Below are positions 57,967-64,000 of a stretch of 64,000 bases of DNA, piece by piece (within the stretch, counting starts at the first letter, position 1; each line of letters begins with the position of its first letter). Under the pieces are notes generated by a model. It saw only the letters and a program-made list of their open reading frames with translations, was not told the origin of the DNA and made no database searches. The DNA comes from Providencia rettgeri (GTDB lineage Bacteria; Pseudomonadota; Gammaproteobacteria; Enterobacterales; Enterobacteriaceae), in assembly GCA_900455085.1 (NCBI GenBank), contig UGTZ01000001.1:124001-188000 (forward strand). The letters are read 5' to 3'. The position numbers and the translations under genes are program-made.

Positions 57967-59490
57967 GTGGCAGATATTCAACCACTTAAGGGTGCAAAAC
58001 TGGTATGGGCAACCATTGCGTTGTCCCTTGCGACCTTCATGCAGGTGCTTGATTCCACGATTGCTAACGTGGCTATCCCGACGATTGCAGGTGACCTTGG
58101 GGTTTCTATGTCTCAAGGGACATGGGTAATTACCTCGTTTGGCGTATCGAATGCAATTTCTATCGCGATTTCAGGTTACTTGGCGAAGCGCTTTGGTGAA
58201 ATTCGTGTTTTCTTATGGGCAACGGCGCTTTTCACCTTATTTTCATTACTTTGTGGCTTTTCCGATAGCCTGGGTATGCTAATTTTATACCGCGTATTGC
58301 AAGGTGCCGTCGCAGGGCCGGTGATCCCACTTTCGCAAAGCCTTATCATGCGTTGCTACCCACCAAAAATGCAAAACATGGCGTTAGCGTTTTGGTCGAT
58401 GACCATTATTTTAGCCCCTGTATTCGGTCCTATTTTTGGTGGTTATATTAGTGATAATTTCCATTGGGGCTGGATATTCTTTATGAATGTGCCTTTGGGA
58501 ATTTTTGTCATTATAGTTGGCTCTATTATCTTCAAAGGGATGGAGTCCAAGGTCGTGAAAGTGCCATTCAATGTGATTGGCTTGGCGCTGCTTTCTGTGG
58601 GAGTGGGTTGCTTACAAGTTTTGCTCGACAAAGGTAAGGAACTGGGATGGTTGGCATCTAATGAAATTGTCATCTTAGCCGTTGTTTCAGCTATTGCGTT
58701 GGTATTCCTCGTGATTTGGGAACTCACAGATAAAAACCCAATTGTCGAATTATCGTTATTTAAATCGCGCAATTTTACCATCGGGACGATTTCTGTCAGT
58801 TTGGCATATATGGCTTATTTCGGCGCTATTGTCTTGTTGCCGCAACTTTTGCAGGAAGTTTATGGCTATACGGCAACATGGGCTGGGCTCGCATTGGCGC
58901 CTATAGGCTTATTGCCTGTGTTGTTTTCGGCTCCAGTAGCAAAATTATCCGATTTTCTTGATATCCGCTGGATAGTGACCTTTAGCTTTGTATTTTATGC
59001 GATTTGTTTCTTCTGGCGTGCATATACTTTTGAACCGAGCATGGGCTTTTCTGCTGTTGTTTGGCCGCAATTGGTGCAAGGAATGGCAGTAGCTTGCTTC
59101 TTTATGCCACTGACCACATTAACCCTTTCAGGTTTACCGCCTGAAAAACTCGCTTCGGCATCGAGTTTGGCTAACTTTTTCCGTACCTTAGCGGGTTCAA
59201 TAGGGACTTCTATTACCACAACGCTGTGGAGTGATAGAGAAGCCGTTCACCATAGTCAATTAACGGAATTTATTACCGATTATAACCCTGAATCCTTAGG
59301 GATGTATAAAGAAATGGCAGCCCATGGATTGAGTACCGAACAGACTTCTGGTTTTATTGCTCAGCAAATTACGAGCCAAGGATTAATTATTGCTGCAAAT
59401 GAAATTTTCTGGTTATGCGGTTGGGTATTTATTGCGCTGATTATTACTGTTTGGTTTGCTAAACCGCCATTTGGTAGCAAAGCGAAATAA
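57967..59490 (+). CDS. emrB: DHA2-family MFS drug exporter, EmrB-like
   Basis: About 507 residues with 14 membrane segments and the DHA2 signature MQVLDSTIANVAIPTIAGDLGVS. The motif GPVIPLSQSLIMRCYPP follows near residue 120. GTG start at 57967 behind AAAGGAG. An operon with the adaptor gene; a palindrome after the stop is a probable terminator. Confidence 0.9.
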   Translation: MADIQPLKGAKLVWATIALSLATFMQVLDSTIANVAIPTIAGDLGVSMSQGTWVITSFGVSNAISIAISGYLAKRFGEIRVFLWATALFTLFSLLCGFSDSLGMLILYRVLQGAVAGPVIPLSQSLIMRCYPPKMQNMALAFWSMTIILAPVFGPIFGGYISDNFHWGWIFFMNVPLGIFVIIVGSIIFKGMESKVVKVPFNVIGLALLSVGVGCLQVLLDKGKELGWLASNEIVILAVVSAIALVFLVIWELTDKNPIVELSLFKSRNFTIGTISVSLAYMAYFGAIVLLPQLLQEVYGYTATWAGLALAPIGLLPVLFSAPVAKLSDFLDIRWIVTFSFVFYAICFFWRAYTFEPSMGFSAVVWPQLVQGMAVACFFMPLTTLTLSGLPPEKLASASSLANFFRTLAGSIGTSITTTLWSDREAVHHSQLTEFITDYNPESLGMYKEMAAHGLSTEQTSGFIAQQITSQGLIIAANEIFWLCGWVFIALIITVWFAKPPFGSKAK

Positions 59491-59492
59491 TG

Positions 59493-59519
59493 GATGGGGC
59501 TAAGTATTTTAGCCCCATC
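59493..59519. terminator. Hairpin between emrB and paaY
   Basis: GATGGGGCTAA (59493-59503) pairs perfectly with TTAGCCCCATC (59509-59519). No strong T tract on either side. It lies between converging genes. Confidence 0.55.
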
Positions 59520-59523
59520 TAGC

Positions 59524-60117
59524 TTATAGCTGGGATTTAGGAATAACATTCTCAAAACTCAAGACAGGCCGGTTCGTTTCGACTTCTTTGAGGGGCTCGA
59601 CTTCTTTAAAGGTGTTTAAGCAGCGCGTGACTAAGTCTTGATAATCTTTGGTTCCGCTGGTTTTCCATGCAATTTCCTTTTCTGATAAGGTGCGAAGGAC
59701 TTTTGCAGGTGTACCCACGATAAGACTATTATCGGCGAAAATTGCCTCGGCTTTGATGAAGGCACAAGCACCGACGATAGAGTTCTCGCCAATAACGGCC
59801 CCGTCCATAATCACACTGTTCATCCCGACTAAGACATTATGCTTGATATGGCAGCCATGTAAGATAGCTCCATGGCCTATATGACCATTTTCTTCGATAA
59901 TTGTGTCAAATTGCGGGAAGCCATGCATCACACAGTTATCTTGTACATTGGCGCCATCTTTAATGATTAAACGACCAAAATCTCCACGTAAGCTGGCGTT
60001 TGGGCCAATGTAAACATTTTTGCCAATAATAACATCACCAATCACCACAGCAGTAGGGTGCACAAAACTTTCAGGACTGACGACGGGCGTAATACCATCG
60101 ATTTGATAAAAGGGCAT
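59524..60117 (-). CDS. paaY: PaaY, hexapeptide-repeat thioesterase of phenylacetate catabolism
   Basis: 197 residues with left-handed beta-helix repeats (VIGDVIIGKNVYIGPNASLRGDFGR, DNCVMHGFPQFDTIIEENGHIGHGAILHGC) typical of gamma-carbonic-anhydrase-like PaaY. It removes CoA from blocked intermediates. Follows paaX by 21 bases as in E. coli. Confidence 0.9.
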   Translation of the reverse strand: MPFYQIDGITPVVSPESFVHPTAVVIGDVIIGKNVYIGPNASLRGDFGRLIIKDGANVQDNCVMHGFPQFDTIIEENGHIGHGAILHGCHIKHNVLVGMNSVIMDGAVIGENSIVGACAFIKAEAIFADNSLIVGTPAKVLRTLSEKEIAWKTSGTKDYQDLVTRCLNTFKEVEPLKEVETNRPVLSFENVIPKSQL

Positions 60118-60138
60118 ACAGGCTCCTGTAATGTGTAT

Positions 60139-61078
60139 TTAGGCGGCTATATCTCTGAGTACTCCACCAAAGCGGCGATAATAAGCGCTGGATGGCTGAG
60201 GAAGTTCGCCAACAGTGGTTTCGCATTGTTCAGAAACATATTGGGTTGCCGCTTGATCAATGCGTTGATAAATGTTGGTACAAAGATGGCGTGCAATATG
60301 GCCTTCCCATTGTGCAGGAAGGAGTTCATCTGGTAATAACGGGTCTTTAAGCGTGACACGGCGGTAGAAATGGATCAGCAGTAAACGTAGCTGAAAGCAG
60401 TGTTCAGGGGAAATCTGTGTGTCAGTATTTTCTTTAAGGAGTAATGCAAGTGGCCTAAATAAGGAAATAAACTGATGATAATGTTCTGAAATATCTTGCA
60501 AAGACCAAGCATGAGAAACCAGTTCTTTGAGATTTTTTTCTGAGCGGCTATAGGGGTAATCCGCGTGAAAATAGATGGCATTTTCAGTGGCATTGAGTTC
60601 ATTGAGTAGTGTCGGTACATCACTTTGGGCACAACTGGGGTGCTGCCATGAGTGACGTATTAAATTGCCCGAAACCGAGCCAACTCAGTTCCTTTTTTAA
60701 TCTGACCTTTTCGTCTTTATCCGCCGTTTCAAGGAGGAGTAAATCCCATTTTCCATCCCAATCAGGCTGCCCGGCTAGATAAATTTTATTTTCTGCACGG
60801 CGAAAGCGACTTTGCCCGCGCTCAGAAATACGGTAATAGCTGCGACGACCAATTTTTTCGACATCAAGCCAACCTTCTTTTTGTAAGCGAAAAACGGAAG
60901 TTCGGACAAAGCGGTCAGTAAAGCCCATGGGTTCTAACAGCTTAGTCAAGCTTCCTAACCACACTTCACCACCACGATGATGCAAAGCATCACCATAGAG
61001 TGAGCTAATTAGAGACGTCCCACTAATGGGTTGGCTTGCTATTGCATGTTGTATGAATTGGTTAAGTTTATTTTCCAT
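60139..61078 (-). pseudogene. paaX: PaaX, phenylacetyl-CoA-responsive repressor (one frameshift as given)
   Basis: Represses paa genes and is released by phenylacetyl-CoA. The first part (60620-61078) shows the winged-helix start and SLYGDALHHRGGEVWLGSLTKLLEPMGF; the second (60139-60501 and upstream) the helical C-terminus. One extra base in the run 60637-60640 splits it; repair reads NTSLMAAPSCAQSDVPTLLNELNATENAIYFHADYPYS and gives 312 residues, the family length (316 in E. coli). Co-oriented with paaY. Confidence 0.88.
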
Positions 61079-61180
61079 TTATATTTTATCTATAAAATTT
61101 ATGTATCAGAAGGCTTACTAAATAGTAGACATAAATTTAAAGGTTGTCTTCCATTACCTGTTTTAACACTTTCTCAGAGA

Positions 61181-61219
61181 TTAAGGCATATCAGAGTAGT
61201 TCATTCCAATATGCCTTAA
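61181..61219. terminator. Inverted repeat after paaK
   Basis: TTAAGGCATAT (61181-61191) pairs with ATATGCCTTAA (61209-61219), ten bases beyond the paaK stop. A possible terminator or pause between paaK and paaX; the T tract is missing. Confidence 0.4.
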
Positions 61220-61228
61220 TAATTTGAA

Positions 61229-62539
61229 TTAAATCGCAATTCTAGTATCAATTACCCGTTCAGCTTTGCCTTGAGAGCGTGGAATATCACCGCAATTTAC
61301 AATACTAATACGGGTGCTAATACCTACCATCGATTTGATTCGATGCTTTAAATGGTGGCAGATATTACAGCGTTCATCATAAGTGAGCTGTTCAGGGTGT
61401 TTGAGCTCAACACGAACAGATAAGTTGTCCATATTGCCTTGGCGACCAATTTCTAATTGGTAATGAGGGGAAAGCTCCTTAAATTGCATAATTTGTTCTT
61501 CAATTTGAGAAGGAAACACATTCACGCCACGAATGATCATCATGTCATCGGAACGTCCGGTAATTTTACCAATTCGACGCATGTTACGATTGACCCCCTG
61601 CATCAGGTGGGTAAGGTCACGTGTTCGGTAACGAATAACAGGCATGGCTTCTTTTGTCAGGGTAGTAAACACTAACTCACCATGCTCACCCGCCCCTAAT
61701 GGTTTTAAGGTATTGGGGGAAATAATTTCTGGATAAAAATGGTCTTCCCAGATAGTGGGGCCACTCTCTCCTGAGTCTGCGCACTCCATAGCAACGCCAG
61801 GCCCCATCACTTCAGATAAACCGTAAATGTCTAATGCTTTGATACCCAGACGGGTTTCAATTTCTGTTCTGAGGGATTCAGTCCAAGGTTCAGCACCAAA
61901 GACACCTAACCTAAGTGAGCACTTACTAGCATCTCCGCCCATGATCTTTTCGAGCTCATCAATAATACTCAAGCAGTAAGAGGGCGTTACCATAATCACA
62001 TCGGGTTTGAAATCAGCGATCAGTTGTGCTTGTTTTTCAGTTTGCCCACCTGACATAGGAATAACTGCGGCTCCTAGGCGTTCTGCACCATAGTGAGCCC
62101 CTAGCCCTCCGGTGAATAAACCATAGCCGTAAGCAACGTGGACTTTATCACCTCGGACAGTGCCAGCAGAACGTAAACTACGCGCAATCAGGTCAGCCCA
62201 GTTATCGATATCTCGCTGGGTGTAACCGACCACAGTTGGGCGCCCAGTCGTTCCTGAAGAGGCATGAATACGGATGATTTGGTCCATTGGCACAGCAAAG
62301 GTGCTAAATGGGTAGTTTTCACGTAAATCCTGTTTGGTCGTGTAAGGAAATTTTTCGATATCGCTGAGTTGTTTGAAATCGTCAGGATGAACCCCTGCAT
62401 CATCGAATTTCTTGCGATACATCGGGACATTTTCATAGGCGTGAGTGAGTGTCCACTTCATTCGAGAGTACTGTAAAGACTCGATCTCATCTCGCGATGC
62501 AAATTCAATTGGGTCGATGCTATCTTGTATATTGCTCAT
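61229..62539 (-). CDS. paaK: PaaK, phenylacetate-CoA ligase
   Basis: Activates phenylacetate to phenylacetyl-CoA, the first step of the aerobic pathway. 436 residues (437 in E. coli). The AMP-binding P-loop is IHASSGTTGRPTVVGYT, with DIYGLSEVMGPG, YRTRDLTHL and ITGRSDDMMIIRGVNVFPSQIEEQI. The gene lies behind paaJ. Confidence 0.96.
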   Translation of the reverse strand: MSNIQDSIDPIEFASRDEIESLQYSRMKWTLTHAYENVPMYRKKFDDAGVHPDDFKQLSDIEKFPYTTKQDLRENYPFSTFAVPMDQIIRIHASSGTTGRPTVVGYTQRDIDNWADLIARSLRSAGTVRGDKVHVAYGYGLFTGGLGAHYGAERLGAAVIPMSGGQTEKQAQLIADFKPDVIMVTPSYCLSIIDELEKIMGGDASKCSLRLGVFGAEPWTESLRTEIETRLGIKALDIYGLSEVMGPGVAMECADSGESGPTIWEDHFYPEIISPNTLKPLGAGEHGELVFTTLTKEAMPVIRYRTRDLTHLMQGVNRNMRRIGKITGRSDDMMIIRGVNVFPSQIEEQIMQFKELSPHYQLEIGRQGNMDNLSVRVELKHPEQLTYDERCNICHHLKHRIKSMVGISTRISIVNCGDIPRSQGKAERVIDTRIAI

Positions 62540-62657
62540 AATTGCCTGTCCTCATAATTATTATGGTTACCAGTTCACGCTAATGCATGACGTTTCTGGT
62601 ATTTGCCTGAGCAGGTGTCGGGTTTTCAGGCTGTTTTTATTTGTATTAAGACGTTGT

Positions 62658-63860
62658 TCAGACTCGTTCAATAATCATTGCGATCCCTTGGCCAACCCCG
62701 ATACACATGGTGCATAATGCATAACGACCTTGTCTGCGGTGTAGTTCATTGATAGCGGCAATAACAAGCCTTGCTCCACTCATTCCAAGTGGATGGCCTA
62801 GTGAAATTGCCCCTCCGTTTGGGTTAACGTGTGAGGCATCATCAGGTAAACCAAGCTCCCTTAAAACGGCGAGTGCTTGCGCGGCAAAGGCTTCGTTTAG
62901 TTCAATAACATCCATTTGTTCGATGGTGAGCCCTGCCATTTTTAATACTTTTTGCGAGGCAGGGAGTGGACCGATCCCCATCAATCTTGGCTCAACGCCA
63001 CAAGTGGCTGTAGCGATGATACGAGCCCGCGGTGTTAACCCTTGTTGTTTGGCGATAGTGTCGGATGCGATAATCAGTGCGGCGGCTCCGTCATTAACAC
63101 CGGAAGCATTACCAGCCGTTACAGTCCCGTTATCGCGAAATGGGGTTTTTAGTTTTTGTAATTGTTCAAATGTCGTTTCTGCTCTTGGATGCTCGTCTTC
63201 ACTGACGACGTATTCATTTTTACGTTGTTTAACCGTTACAGGAATGATTTCTTGCGCAAAAATACCGTTAACTTTGGCAGTTTCGGTGCGTTGTTGGCTG
63301 CGTAATGCAAAAGCATCTTGGTCTTCACGGCTAATTTGGTAAGTTTCTGCCACATTTTCCGCAGTTTCTGGCATCGAATCTGTGGAAAACTGTTGTTCCA
63401 TCAATGGGTTGATAAACCGCCAGCCAATAGTGGTATCAAAGACTTGCGCTTGACGAGAAAATGCAGATTCTGGTTTACCCATCACAAACGGCGCTCGGCT
63501 CATGGATTCGACGCCTCCGGCAATCATGAGCCCAGACTCACCAGCTTTGATACTTCTTGCCGCTAATGCTATGGCGTCTAGCCCAGAACCACATAGGCGG
63601 TTAATGGTGGTACCAGAAACAGAAACAGGGAGCCCAGATAACAGCCCCGCCATACGTGCTACATTACGGTTGTCTTCTCCCGCTTGGTTTGCGCAACCTA
63701 AAATGATGTCGTCAGTTAATGACCAATCAAGTTGCGGGTGCCTTTCCATTAAGGCTTTTAATGGAACAGTGGCAAGGTCATCAGGGCGTAATGATGATAA
63801 AGCACCACCATAGCGGCCAATTGGAGTGCGGACACCATCACAAATAAACGCATCTATCAT
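62658..63860 (-). CDS. paaJ: PaaJ, 3-oxoadipyl-CoA thiolase
   Basis: Last step: cleaves 3-oxoadipyl-CoA to succinyl-CoA and acetyl-CoA, and also 3-oxo-5,6-dehydrosuberyl-CoA. 400 residues (401 in E. coli). The nucleophile Cys is in INRLCGSGLDAIALAARSI, and the C-terminal pair is NPNGGAISLGHPLGMSGARL and CIGVGQGIAMI. The start overlaps the paaI stop by four bases. Confidence 0.96.
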   Translation of the reverse strand: MIDAFICDGVRTPIGRYGGALSSLRPDDLATVPLKALMERHPQLDWSLTDDIILGCANQAGEDNRNVARMAGLLSGLPVSVSGTTINRLCGSGLDAIALAARSIKAGESGLMIAGGVESMSRAPFVMGKPESAFSRQAQVFDTTIGWRFINPLMEQQFSTDSMPETAENVAETYQISREDQDAFALRSQQRTETAKVNGIFAQEIIPVTVKQRKNEYVVSEDEHPRAETTFEQLQKLKTPFRDNGTVTAGNASGVNDGAAALIIASDTIAKQQGLTPRARIIATATCGVEPRLMGIGPLPASQKVLKMAGLTIEQMDVIELNEAFAAQALAVLRELGLPDDASHVNPNGGAISLGHPLGMSGARLVIAAINELHRRQGRYALCTMCIGVGQGIAMIIERV

Positions 63861-64000
63861 GATTGTTCTCCTGTTAAACGATGGCCTAACCGATGAGAAC
63901 GACCGTGGAACAGCGCAAGCGTTTTACCATCTTGGTTAGTTATCTCGACTTCATATAAACCGTTACGTTTACCTTGGTGTTTCATCGTGGCGGTCGCGGT
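63857..64000 (-). CDS. paaI: PaaI thioesterase, C-terminal end (runs off the window)
   Basis: The last 47 codons read TATMKHQGKRNGLYEVEI, NQDGKTLALFHGRSHRLGH and TGEQS. They match the end of the hotdog thioesterase PaaI, which clears dead-end CoA esters. ATGA overlaps paaJ. The rest lies outside the window. Confidence 0.88.
   Translation of the reverse strand, partial: TATATMKHQGKRNGLYEVEITNQDGKTLALFHGRSHRLGHRLTGEQS

Noticed and set aside
62749..63342. 197-codon open frame opposite paaJ
   Set aside because: Antisense to a clear thiolase; composition reflects the codon bias of the real gene.
1..64000. CRISPR arrays, tRNA or rRNA genes
   Set aside because: Reading found no regularly spaced direct repeats and no tRNA-like cloverleaf or rRNA stretches; a dedicated scan was not possible.

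Overview
The window looks like a chromosomal segment of a Morganellaceae bacterium, most probably Providencia. The basis is the AT-rich coding bias, the close match of the housekeeping-type genes (norR, norV, ytfE, paaIJKXY) to enterobacterial versions, and an Inv/Prg/Spa (SPI-1-like) type III secretion island of the kind known from Providencia. The assignment rests on remembered protein families, not on a search.

Layout. 0.1-1.5 kb: RluA-type pseudouridine synthase and a cold-shock-domain protein. 1.8-5.7 kb: RpiR regulator, PTS EIICB and an adenylosuccinate-lyase-like enzyme. 5.8-9.4 kb: nitric-oxide defence module (ytfE, a norV that lacks the rubredoxin domain, divergent norR) with three NorR boxes and a sigma-54-like promoter in between. 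9.4-12 kb: a broken FUSC-family efflux protein, a TetR-like remnant and a divergent MarR regulator. 12.1-38.8 kb: a complete SPI-1-type type III secretion island. Its minus-strand arm carries pilotin, a winged-helix regulator, orgC-like, sctL, sctK, sctJ, sctI, sctF and sctD. Its plus-strand arm carries an InvF-like regulator, sctC, W, V, chaperone, N, O, P, Q, R, S, T, U, sicA, sctE, sctB, sctA, a SipA-position effector and iacP. The needle-tip gene sctA is split by a complete IS1-family element with an 8-bp target duplication. 39-42.5 kb: MFS symporter, LacI regulator and nucleoside hydrolase. 42.5-53 kb: an operon with a Tat-exported amidohydrolase, carbamate kinase, NCS2 permease, three AllFGH-type transcarbamylase subunits and an ankyrin protein, with a divergent LysR regulator. 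53-56 kb: a Fur-box-preceded catecholate siderophore receptor and an IroE-like esterase. 56.8-59.5 kb: EmrAB-type efflux pump. 59.5-64 kb: phenylacetate catabolism genes paaY, X, K, J and the end of paaI.

The T3SS arms form one apparatus. The AraC-type regulator probably works with the SicA-like chaperone, because a near-perfect MxiE/InvF-type box lies just before sicA. The IS1 insertion removes an intact tip protein, so effector translocation is probably lost although the basal body is largely encoded. The transcarbamylase operon reads as import of a nitrogenous ring compound, deamination or hydrolysis, transcarbamylation, and ATP recovery through carbamate kinase, but it has no allantoin genes beside it, so its substrate is open.

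Many genes carry one-base indels, mostly +1 in homopolymers (lyase, norV, four in norR, three in FUSC, sctK, sctC start, sctR, MFS, paaX). Correcting them gives family-typical proteins (norR becomes exactly 504 codons plus stop), so sequencing or assembly error is more likely than decay. The IS1 insertion is different: it is a real structural event.
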